Origin: Filosporella fistucella
Lineage: Eukaryota > Ascomycota > Leotiomycetes > Helotiales
Direction of reading: 5' to 3'
DNA length: 64,000 bases
Assembly: GCA_030077755.1 (NCBI GenBank)
Contig: JAQJZZ010000008.1
Span: 1,550,001 to 1,614,000, forward strand
Part shown: piece by piece, positions 48,137-59,664 of the stretch
Position numbering within the stretch: the first letter of the stretch is position 1
Layout: each line of letters opens with the position of its first letter
Made by a program: the position numbers and the translations under genes
The notes under the pieces: model-generated
Databases searched by the model: none
Seen by the model: the letters and a program-made list of their open reading frames with translations, nothing else
Told to the model about the DNA's origin: nothing

Positions 48137-49107
48137 ATGGTGTACGTTACCTTGTTCTCGATCTATACCATATCTGGAAACTCATCACTAACCAATTGTA
48201 TTTTCCCTCACAGACTTCTGGATGCCTTGGTACAATGTCCTTGCCCGCTGCCTATCCTCGATGTTGGTACTGCGCCGACCTAGGCCGGTCATCCGATTAT
48301 GTTCAATACAGTTGCATGGACTCTAGACCATCGACTTGGTCAAGCCAACAATTGTTCTCATCTACCCAAATATCACCTTACCGTTCGATCTTACCTCGCT
48401 CTCCTGCTTTCACCCCACCTGAATCACCTACGCAATATCTGCCCCCGCATCCAATTCTTCCCACCACCTACCATACGGCAACCACGTATGAGTACCAGCA
48501 ACCTTTAACGCAGTCGGAACAGCAGCTATCTTTCCAAGAAGTAGAACAGCAGCAACCCTTACATGAGACAATACAGCGACCTCTTCTCGTGCCGTTCATA
48601 GATTACTACCCTATTTTCCCTATCGATGTCCCAAATGAGCAACCAACTCTCAATGCCTCAAGCGGCGGCATCTTCTCTGATCCTATTGAACCAGTTACCG
48701 TTTCATCTCCTTACAAAATTTTAGAGCAGCTGCAAGATGATTACATAGACGAGTACAAGGAACCAGGCACCTACCGCAGAGATCCAGAATATGTCCGCGC
48801 AGCAGGTGGGTTTGCCCCAGAGGAATACACAGAGGATGACGCCGATGGAGAAGTAGAAGAGTTCGTTCCAGTGTTTGCTGTTCCTGCGTTGCCCGTCAGA
48901 CCTACAGTTGAAAATCGCAAGAAACCTCCTCGTACTCCAGCGAGGCGGAAAAGGGCTGTTGTTAAGAAGGAGGAGATTAGTGATGAGCCACCTGCGAAGA
49001 GAAAGGTGGCTGCGAAGGAGAACAAGGATGTGATTAAGAAGGAGAAGCAAAGTCTGGAGAGCAGAGGAGAAATGTTGCTAAGGAGATTGCCAAAAATTAA
49101 CTACTGA
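48137..49107 (+). CDS. Unknown protein with Pro/Gln-rich N-terminus and Lys-rich nuclear-type C-terminus
   Basis: Main open frame to 49107. The safest ATG is 48235 (MSLPAAYPRCWYC, 290 aa). Alternatively a short first exon ATG (48137-48139) splices over 48140-48213 (GTGTAC, CACTAACC, CACAG) in phase 0, adding seven residues. The N-terminus has a short CWYC motif. The middle is Pro/Gln/Tyr-rich and probably disordered. After residue 200 there is an acidic stretch, and the end carries several Lys/Arg clusters (RRKRAVVKKEE, PPAKRKVAAKE) resembling bipartite nuclear signals. I do not recognise the family; a nuclear, disordered regulatory protein is inference. Confidence 0.6.
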
Positions 49108-49443
49108 GGCTCACAAAGGACACGAAGGGATGAGATATCGCAAGCAAGGCCGTCATACTGAGCACGCGTAGCTGGAGCTAAATCTACAATTGAAAATATT
49201 CAAACCTTCAATTTCAAATACCGACTGGCATAGATTAAAAATCCTTACATACTACGCGTATAGAGCACGTTAAGATATCTGAATACTATATCAATAGCAA
49301 GCATAAATATATTCATACACTTATGAACCAAATTCTTACCCACTATGCCTATTCCCATTTTCATTTCCAAATCCAGCATATGCACACTTTGAGAACCCCA
49401 AACACCAAGCTAAATCGTACAAGATTCCCTTCGTATCTTCCAC
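49108..49443. other. Convergent intergenic
   Basis: AT-rich 3' flanks of two convergent genes. No feature recognised. Confidence 0.5.
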
Positions 49444-51343
49444 CTATTCATCATCCCCTCGCTTCTTAAACCTAAACAGTAAAGCCCTCCAAAATTTCTT
49501 CACCCACGCGTCCAACGTCTCGGTGACCCACATCAAGAGTCTGCTGAAGAAGAATAGGAAGAGAAATGATATACTCATGATACACGCAAATGCGTACCAG
49601 TAATCTTTGGTGGTATACACACCCTCGAGATCCTTGATTTGAATAGAGAAGTAACTGGTCATTAGACTAACGGGAAGGAAGAGGACGCTCAGTTTCGCCA
49701 GGAGCGTCGCTGATCGGGTAAGCCTGGCTGTAGCTTCGGAGTCTTTTTGGGCGTTGATGTTAAAGTACTGGAGTTGTTAATACAAAAGAATTCTAAGAGG
49801 ACACGCCGAGCATACCGTTGAAATAAGAGCGTCTTTCTCGGCAAGGAACTCCTTAGTTTCACTCAAGATGAGAAGTTGTAATCGATCACCTAGTCTTTCG
49901 AATCGCAGATAGGCGGATGAAGATACCCTTACACCTCGCTCGCCATTCATGTTGGTAAGGCTACTACTTCGTGGCGTTAAGCCTGGATGTGCTGTGTTCC
50001 GGGTATTGGCTTCGAGAATTCGGTCAATTAGATTCTTGTAGCCTTCATATAGATGCTGCATCTGACGCACTTGGCGACCGAGAATATGGAGCCGAGGAAT
50101 GATTTCTCTGTTTGGTGTTCTGCTTGAATTTCGACCCTGTTCTGTTAGCAAAGCGATGACTTCAGGGAATGAGAGACGGTACCATATCTTCTAGGATTGC
50201 ATCTTGCTACAGGTGGTCAGCTAGAAGTCCACTTCGGTTGCTGTTTACTTACCAAATCCTCCAATCTTTTAGAATACATTGCCACTGTGGCATAAACACC
50301 TCGCCAATCATCAAACAAATAGAAGAACAGTAAGCTGGATCCCTCTTCGCCCGTATGAGCTTGCATATGGTTCTCCTTTAAACCCTGCCTGACTGTTTGT
50401 AAGGATATTGGGTCCGCGCTATCATGACCAAAGTTTGACAGTTGGCTCAACACACTAAGAGTATTTGCACGGAGGGTCTTCACATCACTTGGATCGTCAA
50501 TTTGTCCTGGATACTCATGCAGCGATATAACCGTATCTATGACATGTCAGAGAGGGTCAACTAAGGACTGAACGTTCTTACGATCGTCACACAGAACAAG
50601 CCAAGACCATAAACGCTTCTGCTGCCCCTCTGTCGTCAAATCATTTTCATCTAGTGGTGCAGACACCTTATGCATCCAATTGGCACCAACACAGAGGTCT
50701 GCTCACTATCAGCTCCAGACCACAATACTTAGGAATAAACCTACATCTGCGACCAACATCAAGCGACTGATAATTTATCATCTGATTCGCGAGTGTATAA
50801 TGACTGACTTCAGCCGCCGCCCGCGCTGCAAGACTCTTTCGACTCTTCAACGAGCTTGCCCTTCCAACCTCATTGCTTTGAACACCATGTTCTGGATCAT
50901 CTTTCCTGTATATTTTCTTCGATCGAAACCGACCAGCATGCTTATCTTGTCGAGAATCCGGGTCTGGAGGTTCGGATCGAATAATGGCTAATAATCTCGC
51001 AGAGAAATCGTAGTGTTGTCCAAGCCAGTTGACAATGTCGACCTGTTGGTGAGGTGCCCAAATGTTGCTGGAGCTTGTTAGTCTTCGAGCATAACGCGAG
51101 GCCGTGAATGAAAGCTTACATCCATCTGATGGGTCTCTCTGGCGGAGCAGGAGTCTCAATAATTTCTTGGATACGATCTACATTCACATCGAACGCGATG
51201 CGAGCCTCTCCTTTGCCAAATTCCACCACAAAGTTCTCAGTTTCTTCGGATTGGGCGAGTCTTTGACTGGTTGTGTACACCTCTTCCTCATCGTAATTCG
51301 AGAATTCTCCATTCTTCTCCATGGCTGTCGTAGAATACTGCAA
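49444..51343 (-). CDS. CorA-like fungal membrane protein, seven exons with a 24-nt microexon
   Basis: Minus-strand exons 51343-51120, 51067-50745, 50698-50582, 50536-50253, 50206-50183, 50136-49816 and 49767-49444 join in frame to 538 aa. All six introns are 45-52 nt with GT..AG ends. The fifth exon encodes only QDAILEDM. The C-terminus has the CorA-type hairpin: a helix with LAKLSVLFLPVSLMTSYFSIQ (about 453-474), a short loop, and a second helix (about 488-513), followed by a basic end. True CorA Mg2+ channels carry GMN at the end of the first helix; here the position reads YFS, as in many fungal CorA-like proteins, so Mg2+ transport is not assured. The large N-terminal part (residues 1-430) is soluble and includes RIPxLH-type helical segments before the membrane. 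Divergent from the GNAT gene, 432 bp away. Confidence 0.8.
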
Positions 51344-51775
51344 CGCAGAGTGTGCGATCAGAAGGAGAAGAGAGGCAGGGCATGTTGGCTTTGTATATTT
51401 CCATTTTGGTAACCTGAAGCGCCCTCGTGCAGCAAGGCTGCGGCTGAGCCGCGGTGGAGGATGGAAGACAGGCCTCAGCCGAGTGTCACCGGCACAGGGA
51501 TTTTGGCGCTCGGCAGATCACTCTCTTCTTGGGTTGTACAAGTACGCTCCTCCCTCCACACCATTTCATGAGTCACAAGAACAGTTACAAAAGTCGAAAA
51601 CGCTCTTTTCTTTCGCCATCTTCAAGTATAGCTCTGCGTCTCATGTATTTCTGCTTCGTCTCGTGATTCCCTATCACCAAAATTCCTGTCATACTGTAAC
51701 TACGCCTTTGTGCAAGTGACACATCGTCACATAGTGTTACAAGGTACTCTACGGAAGTAAACAAACTTCTCCAGT
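51344..51775. promoter_or_regulatory. Shared divergent promoter region of CorA-like and GNAT genes
   Basis: 432 bp separate the two ATGs in opposite directions. A plus-strand open frame crosses it (51321-51719) but is probably chance. Coregulation is possible but not shown. Confidence 0.4.
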
Positions 51776-52446
51776 ATGACAATCGAGATCATCCAAATAC
51801 CCCATGATGAGGAGGGTATCCGAGATTATGTGGAACAATACAAAGCTTTTAGGCTACTGTCGCTGAAAACATCACCGGAGTGCTTCGGGTCAACATACGA
51901 AAGGGAAATCGCGTTCGCTGACGATGTTTGGCATGGCCGGCTTGCAAATCCCAAAGCAACTACTCTTGTAGCTTTGAAGAATGGCCAGATAGTCTCTACT
52001 GTGACTGCACTCGGACCTCTCCCCGGTACTCCCGAGCAGTGAGTTTCAAGTTAAATTCGACATATGTTGATGGGAGACAAAGGCCTACGGAGCGCAAGCT
52101 TATTTGACATCTCTACAGATCAAGTCCGTGGAAGAACCCGTGGGAGATTGATGGCGGCGAGGATGGACAAGCACAGCTACACTTTGTCCTGAATGGCATG
52201 TTCACGACACCTTCAGTTCGTAGTCAAGGAATCGCCAGAGCTCTTTTGGATAGCATCATCAAGTTCGGTCAAAATGAAGCTGAAAAGGCCGGGAAGAAGT
52301 TCGCCTGCAGTATTGTGGTAGATGAAGATAATCCTGCAGCAAGAGGATTGTATGAGAAGAGTGGATTTGTCAATTTAATGCAGGAAGCACAATCTCCGGA
52401 GAGTAGTAGAGTCGCCATACTCATGAAGTACTCACCAACTTTCTAG
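51776..52446 (+). CDS. GNAT-family N-acetyltransferase
   Basis: Two exons, 51776-52038 and 52119-52446 (intron 80 nt: GTGAGT, CTACAG), give 196 aa. The acetyl-CoA binding motif A is VRSQGIARALLDSIIKF, the Q/R-x-x-G-x-A loop and helix of GNAT enzymes. It is preceded by a beta strand (AQLHFVLNGMFT) and followed by the motif B segment DEDNPAARGLYEKSGFV, which is diagnostic. The N-terminal half (IQIPHDEEGIRDYVEQYKAFR) matches the variable acceptor-binding region. The acceptor is unknown. No targeting signal; probably cytosolic. Confidence 0.85.
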
Positions 52447-53106
52447 GGAAGCAAGACTACTTGAGTAGCCGGTAAGGTTTGTGCCATTAAGCAACTATAT
52501 CTTTAAACAACTCAACCATTGATCTGTCTGAGCAATGACACTGTCGTCCTAGTATCCAGCTGTTCATTCTCATGGGTTACTCGCTGAATTTCGAATCTCG
52601 ATCCACAATATAGAATTATCGTGACCTTGTCTGCAACATCCTTCATTGCAGGTGGGCAATCCTTTGAGGTATGATCTGGACTCTACCGCCACAGCATTAA
52701 ACATGAAGATGTGGCTGTGCACAGCCACATACTCTGAATCCGCCAATTACGGAGCCAGCTTCAGCAAGGTCCCTGAGATCGACCCCGCTACCAAGCTATT
52801 CACTCAAAACAGGGAAACAAAAAGCTCCAACGCAGCATCATACTTCGCTATCCTCACCTATGATGGGCTAGCAAAGACTGGAAATTCGCCACAGTATGGC
52901 GTCGATAAGAGATATAGCAACTTGTGCTGGCATTGATATTTTCTGTCATTTGTCTCAGTTCTTCACCAGTCACAGTCACTTCAGATGAACTACGGCATCA
53001 GTAATGGTTGAACAATAACATATATTTTTGAGCTTTAATATTTCTATACTCCATTCCTATTTAGCAAGACAAGCCTCTGCTCGCTTCAACTCGTTCATTA
53101 GCCAAA
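52447..53106 (+). other. Intergenic with a short weak coding candidate
   Basis: A frame ending at 52936 could encode about 78 aa from ATG 52703 (MKMWLCTATYSES). It has plausible composition but no recognised domain, and an acceptor-like CATTGCAG lies upstream at about 52650. I leave it as unassigned. The rest is promoter of the CFEM gene. Confidence 0.3.
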
Positions 53107-54087
53107 ATGTTGCAACCAACCTCCTTCGTCCTTCTCTTCTCCGTCATCCTTCCTCTCACAACCTCTCAATTCGTCTCCTCGCTCCCTCAATGCATCCAAA
53201 ATTGCATTGATCAATCGTCAGATAACCTCTGTTCCTTAACAGATATAAAATGCATCTGTCGAGCCTCTGCAGGCAACTTCCTCCCCGATGTCATAACATG
53301 TATGCACGGCAATTGCGACAACAATCTTGACAGAAACCTGCTGCTCACACCACTTCAACTTGTGTGTCAAATAGCAGGGACACCTATACCCGCTTCAGCG
53401 ATCAGGAATGCAGAGAATCAAGCCAGTAGTCTAGCGACTATGGCTACGACGACAGTGACGGTTGGAGCCTCTTCAGAGAGCGGAAGTGGAAGTGCGGTGA
53501 CGACAACAGAGGAGAATTATAGAGTTTCTACTACAACGGTCACGACCACACAATCCGGGTCAACGATATATCAAGTCATACCCCTTACCATCGGGAGCAA
53601 AACAACTATCTCCGGTTCCCCATCCACAGTCACCTCCCTCATCACCACGACTGCTACACCAAGCTACACAGGCTTAATCCCAGTGATAATTGTAGGAACA
53701 GATAGTGATGGGAATACATATACAAGCACCACCACACAAGCGGGCACAATCCGTACACTCACGACCACAGACTCAAAAGGAAGCACCATAACTGCAAAAT
53801 CGACTCTCACCTCTCCTTCTTCCTCTGCATCAACCCGAAATTCAAACTCTGATTCAAACTCAGGATCCTCCGTAGGATCTACAGTAACATCAACAGCTAC
53901 ATCCGCAGCAGCGCAACAGACTTCCAGCAGCGAATCGAGGAGCAGAACAAGTACGGCTGTGAATCCGGATGAGACGAATAGCGCGCCGTTTAAGGATACG
54001 AATGGTGCTGCTTCGCGGATAGAGGTCGGTAGGTGGTGGGTTCTTGTTGCCTTGGGGGTGGTGGGTTTTGTGGGTGTGATGTGTTAG
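53107..54087 (+). CDS. CFEM-domain GPI-anchored protein
   Basis: Single exon, 326 aa. A signal peptide (residues 1-20, LLFSVILPLTTSQ) is followed by a full eight-Cys CFEM domain: PQCIQNCIDQ, NLCSLTDIKCICRASAG, TCMHGNC, LVCQIAG. The Asp in LTDIKCIC is the residue that coordinates haem iron in haem-binding CFEM proteins. A long Ser/Thr-rich stalk (residues 110-295) should be heavily O-glycosylated. The C-terminus (RWWVLVALGVVGFVGVMC) fits a GPI-attachment signal. Expected in the plasma membrane or wall; roles in haem/iron uptake, adhesion or host interaction are known for the family. It is unrelated in stalk sequence to the CFEM-like protein at 39.5 kb. Confidence 0.9.
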   Translation: MLQPTSFVLLFSVILPLTTSQFVSSLPQCIQNCIDQSSDNLCSLTDIKCICRASAGNFLPDVITCMHGNCDNNLDRNLLLTPLQLVCQIAGTPIPASAIRNAENQASSLATMATTTVTVGASSESGSGSAVTTTEENYRVSTTTVTTTQSGSTIYQVIPLTIGSKTTISGSPSTVTSLITTTATPSYTGLIPVIIVGTDSDGNTYTSTTTQAGTIRTLTTTDSKGSTITAKSTLTSPSSSASTRNSNSDSNSGSSVGSTVTSTATSAAAQQTSSSESRSRTSTAVNPDETNSAPFKDTNGAASRIEVGRWWVLVALGVVGFVGVMC

Positions 54088-54420
54088 TTGTTTGGAAGAG
54101 GGTGGTGTTGTAATGCAGGGGGGAATGTTGATGTGTTTGTTTTGTATATACCAAGTTTATGAATGATGAGTTACGAGTCACTGAGTCTTTGTAGATTGAG
54201 TGGTTTGAGGTACGCATGTAATGCTAGAGTCAATATGAGTGAGTCAAAAGCGCTTGGCGAATTATGGTAAACTACCTGGGCAAAATATATTCAGATTACA
54301 TGCACGCTTAAGTTCACACAATATCCCTCCCTTGTCAAACAATATTCACAGAGAAAATTCGCCGGCTGCAAAACTCCTTCTTTTCGGACTACAGACCTCT
54401 TGAAACCTGTCATTACTCTA
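54088..54420. other. Convergent intergenic
   Basis: 3' flanks of the CFEM and CLC genes; GT-rich left edge, then AT-rich. Nothing else recognised. Confidence 0.5.
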
Positions 54421-56946
54421 TCATCCTTCCTTTTGCAACCCTTCTAGATACAAAACCAGCCTCTTTTTGATAATAACCCCAACGACTCTGCTGCTCCCCT
54501 CCTCAACCACAATTAAATGCCTCAATCCCAGTTTACCAAACATCTCAACTGCATACTCCATTGGTGCTTTCGCACAAATCGTCAGTGGGGTCCTGTCGAC
54601 GAATGTAGACAAGATACCATCTAGTAAATCCACTTGTTCATCTTCCTGCAGCACACCTTTCTCATTGATCGCGAAATCAAGCTCTGCTTGGGCTAAGTAG
54701 CCATGCAGCATCCCATTATGATCGACGAGTACTAAACCTGCATCCATAAGGCCTCGAGATTTGAGCTGAGAAAGTTTGATCCCTAGTAATGATTTCGAGA
54801 CCTTGCATTCAGGACCGACATCGACAGTGATTTCCCTCATAGTCTGTGCCGGTGGGATGAGTTCCTCTACCAAGCTTCCCTCATCTTTTACAATCTTCAG
54901 CGCATGTTCTGGATCTAGGAATGGATGTCCAAGGACCGTTTGAGCAAGATCATAAACACTCTCACTGCTTAAAGCATCTGCAACCCATTTGGCGACCATA
55001 ATAGCAATCATGAACGGTGGGATGTAGTCAACTTCTCCCGTCAACTCAAACATTATAACAGTCAAAGAAACAGTCATTCTCGAGACACCACTATAACCAA
55101 TTAGCAATTGTACTTCGCTAGGTGTTCAACCAACATGCGAGCAGATTCTCATCTGCTCGGAAGCTTATAGCACCCGCGTTACAGGAATCTTTCAGATGTA
55201 GACCCAAAAAAAAAGAGGGCTACATACGCGAGAAATGCCGCTGCGCCAACCATGGCAAATATTCCAGGCGATATATCTGGGATCAATTGGCCGATCAAAC
55301 GCCCGAATAGCGCCCCAGCATCCAGCGCTGGAATAATGATTCCTGAAGGAACTTTACATCCAAAAGTGACAATCGTAAGAACAAGCTTGACAGCGGTACC
55401 ATAGAACAGCCAACCATAGTATCGACTTTTGTCTTCTAAAGCTTCTTGTTGGCACACCCAGGACTTCTCGCCATGACGACAATCAACCAGAAGATTTTTT
55501 ATGATGATATCGCCAGGATCGCGTGTGAGGGGATTTGGATACTGAAGAAGAGCTGTCGCAAGGACAACCAAGGAGAGCTCAAAAACAGGGTGATTGCTGA
55601 TGATACTATATTTACGAAACGTCTTGGACCAGAGAAAATTGGCTTTGCAAAAGACACCGCCGAACAACCCGCCAGCTATCCCAAGGAAGATAAATACCAG
55701 GTAGTGGATTGGATCATAGCTGATTCCGTAATTAGTCTCAAACAGGACCAACTTTCCTGTTCCATTTGGGTTCAGAGCCTTAAGAACCACTGCCGCGCTC
55801 AATGAGCATAGGAATGCCCTCCAAAGAACTTTTCGGGGAAAATAAGTACTGATTTCCTGGTACCATTAGAGACTTAAACCTAATGAAGCTCTGTGACTCA
55901 CCTCATAAGAGAATAACACACCCCCGATTGGGGCACCAAAGGCCACACTCAGCCCAGCAGAACAAGCAACGCTTAGCATTTCCCTCATTTTCCGACCATT
56001 CTCTCTATACTTCGGAAACAGGCTAGCAACCAAGTAGCCTGCACAAGTTGAAATGTGAACGAATGGCCCCTCTTTACCCAAACACATGCCCGTAGCTACA
56101 GCAAATGTTGCTCCAATGGCCTTGACGAGTAGAACTTTGAAATCCAGAAAGTGTGGAATGACAAAGCCTGACAATATGGTCTTGATTTCTGGGATTCCAC
56201 TTCCAGCAGCCATATACATAGACTTGCCTTTCGATTGGCTTTGCCCTCCAGAAGTGGTCCTTGTTGAATCATTGTCGTATGAACTCGGCAGATTTGTCTT
56301 GGTAGTCATTGTAACTGATCCAGCTATGATACCATATAACACAGCAAAGCCAACGTATATAATAAAGGATGTCCAGAAGTTGTGCGACCACATTTTCCAA
56401 TCGGCACAATCATCTCCAGCATTCTCCAATGTCCCTAGTGGTGTTTCGTTCGTACAACATGATTCTCGATTTCGAAATGGATTTGCAGAGCAATAACCAA
56501 GCTTGTAATCGGAAGCCGTAGCTTCTGCAACGTCGACGAGAAATGCTACAGTGGCAGTGAAGACTCCGATAATCGCTGCTGCAACCCAGCCTTGAGAAGA
56601 GTCCCATAAGGAGAGTATTCGACCTCTGAGACTTCTCTGGGATTTCAGAGCTCTGTACCGGAAGGAGTCTTTGATCTGCAGGAGTATTTAGAGTTGCATA
56701 ACCGCCAGAATAGTTTGAACAAACCAAATCGTGGAGCCAATCAATTGTAGTGTAATCATTGTATGGCAATCTCTCTCCTACTGCAGTTCCACCAAGCTCT
56801 TGCTCTGCCTTGGAGACGTGGGAAGAGATAATTGATGATGCAACTGAGGGTATTCGACTTCCAGGTCGGCTGTATCGATGGGACAATTCAGCAATTCTTG
56901 GATCCAGAAGTGGAGTTTGCTCGCTGGCCTCTTCATCGTGAGACAT
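54421..56946 (-). CDS. CLC-family chloride channel/exchanger (Gef1-like) with CBS domains
   Basis: Minus-strand exons 56946-56725, 56675-55902, 55856-55228 and 55090-54421 give 764 aa; introns are 49, 45 and 137 nt. Signature motifs are GSGIPE (232-237, Cl- coordinating Ser) and GKEGPFVHIS (from 274, gating Glu276), followed by AFGAPIGGVLFSYE. GCKVPSGIIIPALDAGALFGR follows in exon 3, and GVSRMTVSLTVIMFELTG in exon 4. Two CBS repeats form the C-terminus (roughly residues 600-760), ending HLIVVEEGSSRVVGVIIKKRLV. The N-terminus is cytosolic with an EQTPLLDP dileucine-like start, and a loop with four Cys follows the first helix. Eukaryotic intracellular CLCs of this type are Cl-/H+ exchangers or channels of Golgi and vacuole; yeast Gef1 supports copper loading and pH balance. 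Exchanger versus channel was not decided here. Confidence 0.93.
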
Positions 56947-58263
56947 TTCGCTGAGTACTCAAATGAGTAAAAACATATGTAGAAGAGAGGGAGATTTCAT
57001 GTTGATAAGATGCACTTTGAACTTGATTTGTGCAGCTCTTATCATTCAAATAAGTCGTAGTCATTCTGAAGCTAAATCTCAAGGGCATGGTGGCTGAGAT
57101 ATCTCTTCCAAGAATGTCTGGTGGTTGGAGGCTCCTTCTCTGGTTGGGTAATACAAAGCTCGAGATAAGACCATGTCGAAGAAATGCGATAAGAATCATC
57201 GACGCCTCTGATAGCCGCTGGCGGGAAGCATCATCTGACTGGAGGAGAGCTGCATGTGTGTGCAACCATAAGAGCTCACATCGTCATGTTGCATGCAGAC
57301 ATTGACTTTCCGGAGAAGCAGTAACGAGGGGGAGGGGTAGAATGGAGGGAGAAAAAGATGCATAACTAAGACAACTTTGGCATCTTCAATTAAAGTGGAG
57401 CCTTCCCGAACGGGTCGGGTCAAGTTCATGATACACACGTGATGAGAATCGAATGATGCGCACGAATATAAGTAGGTATAGCAATCTACTAATTATCCGC
57501 ATATCATGTTAGAATAGCCGTTACTCACAGACACGAATGCTCTCCTCGCACTTTCACTTAACTTGAGTTTTAACATAATTTCAATGCCCTCTATCCACCA
57601 AAACGTGACTTTCATGTGAACACGCTAAATGGACCCCTTCTCCACCCCTGACTTGGCCTGGTCTCGTCGTTCCGTTGAAGAAAGGCACGAGACCTGTTTC
57701 TATCAACCAGTTTAGTTCTCGGCCACTAGCAATTGCGTTCCTATTTCGACCTCGCACCTCCCTGTTTATTCTCCTTTACTAGTGGTCGTTTCCCAGAATC
57801 GCCACAAGAAATCCATTTGAGCACGAGGTCATCTGCCATATTCGTCACAAGCCGTAACAAGCGGTGGCGTCGAATTTCTTTGAAGCAAAGGTACGCAAAC
57901 CAACAACTTCTCCCTCACCGTTGCAAAACCCCCACTCGCCCCGAACATTTCAGCATTTTCAACCAACACTCCCGTGTCATTTAAAGCATCTTTTACATCG
58001 AAGTCCTTGTTTCAGTTCATAATTGGAGTTTCTCGCTGGTTGCCCTGAAATCTCCGAGTTTTATGACGTCGGACCCTGCTGATTGTCTTCACAAGCAATA
58101 ATTTCAAATTCCTGAGCGTTGACAACAAACCCCCCTCAACACTTTTTAAATTAAATTTGCTATTGGAACAGTACAACAGCCATGAGTCTTCATCTGCCAA
58201 TACTTGATGCTAACCTTACACAGACACTACGTTCACCGACTTTGCGATCCAGACTATTCAACA
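56947..58263. other. Divergent intergenic with a probable 5' intron of the kinase gene
   Basis: About 1.3 kb between the divergent CLC and ethanolamine kinase genes. Near the right end, GATGCTAACCTTACACAG (58206-58223) is a textbook branch point plus acceptor, so the kinase transcript probably has an intron in its leader. Small frames elsewhere (57087-57305, 57733-57984) show nothing recognisable. Confidence 0.5.
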
Positions 58264-59664
58264 ATGCGTTCATCCACAACAAAGCCACGTTCGGCCTCCA
58301 AAGCTGACGGAGACAAAGTCCGATTCATTCCTCTCACATACAACCAAGCCGAATCACAAACTTCAGCGCTCCGACTTATCCTTACACTTCGACCAGATTG
58401 GGCGGACGGGAAGGTTGAATTTGTCCGTTTCACAGATGGAATTACAAACACACTACTGAAGGCTGTAAACAAGAAGCCAGGATTATCGGAAGATGAAATT
58501 GACCGCGAGGCAGTTTTGTTGAGGGCATATGGACAAGATACCGATCGCATTATCGACCGCGAGAGGGAGACCCAAAACCACGAGCTCCTATCCCGACACA
58601 ACCTCGCACCCGAACTACTTGCACGTTTCCACAATGGAATGTTGTATCGCTTCATACAAGGAGCAGTGACATCGCCAGCGGACCTTCGCAGACAAGAAAT
58701 CTGGCGGGCAGTTGCCAAACGACTGGCGGAATGGCATGCTGTGCTACCTTGTATCCCAACGCCTCGTGCGCCATTGGTAGCTGAAATCAATGGTAGCGAA
58801 GAATTCGAAATGTCGGCTCCAACTCCAAGTAGAAAGGATCCAGCCTTACAAGCAGCGATTGATAATATCGCTCCAGGAAAACCCGCCCCAAATGTTTGGA
58901 CGGTCATGCAGAAATGGATTTATGCCCTACCGGTGGGAACAGATGCGGAGAGGGCACGTCAAGCAGACCTGCAGAAGGAATTGACTCGATTGGTTGCAGA
59001 ATTTAGCAATCGACCGGGTCTTGGGCACAATAGCGTAAGATATTCCTCTAGTCAAAGTGTTTGGGGGGACCCGATTCTGGGGAATTGGCGTATATGATCT
59101 TTGAAGATCATGAAAGGGGTCGCATAGTTTGCTAACAGCCAACAGCTTGTCTTTGCTCATTGTGACTTATTGAGTGGAAACGTGATCATACAGCCACAAT
59201 CTGCGAAAGTCCCAGAAGCGCCTGTCACTGTCAGTTTCATCGACTACGAATATGCCACGCCATCCCCAGCCGCCTTCGATATTTCGAACCATTTTGCAGA
59301 ATGGGGTGGATTTGACTGCGAGCATGGTCTACTACCAGCAAAATTTCAGCGTCTCGATTTCATCCGTGAATACATCACAAGTTATTTTACCCATCTAGGC
59401 CAAGAAAAGACCCCAGAGGAGCTTGAAGCTGAGGCTCAATCCCTCTTTGCGGAAGTAGACATATGGCGAGGAATCCCCGGGTTTTACTGGGGAATCTGGG
59501 CATTGATTCAAGCTACCATCTCACAGATCGATTTCGATTATGCTTCTTATGCCGAGCTCAGGTTAGGTGAGTATTGGGCATGGAGGGCCGAGAGCGATGG
59601 AAGTCGCATTGCATCTGGTAAGGGACTTCCCTTGCGAGAGCAGAGATGGGCGGAGGAGGCGTGA
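58264..59664 (+). CDS. Ethanolamine kinase
   Basis: Exons 58264-59034 and 59146-59664 (intron 111 nt: GTAAGA, GCTAAC, AACAG) give 429 aa. It phosphorylates ethanolamine (possibly choline) at the start of the Kennedy pathway for phosphatidylethanolamine. Motifs are VRFTDGITNTLLKA in the nucleotide-binding N-lobe, REAVLLRAYG, the Brenner motif HCDLLSGN (262-269, catalytic Asp264 and Asn269), FIDYEYA (metal Asp290), and FDISNHFAEWGGFDCE, which is characteristic of the ethanolamine/choline kinase family. Splicing is required to assemble the Brenner motif. The ITN/TNxLL form and overall length favour ethanolamine kinase (Eki1-like). A longer frame extends to 58207, but that ATG lies within the branch-point motif GATGCTAAC, so 58264 (MRSSTTKPR) is the better start. 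Confidence 0.9.
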
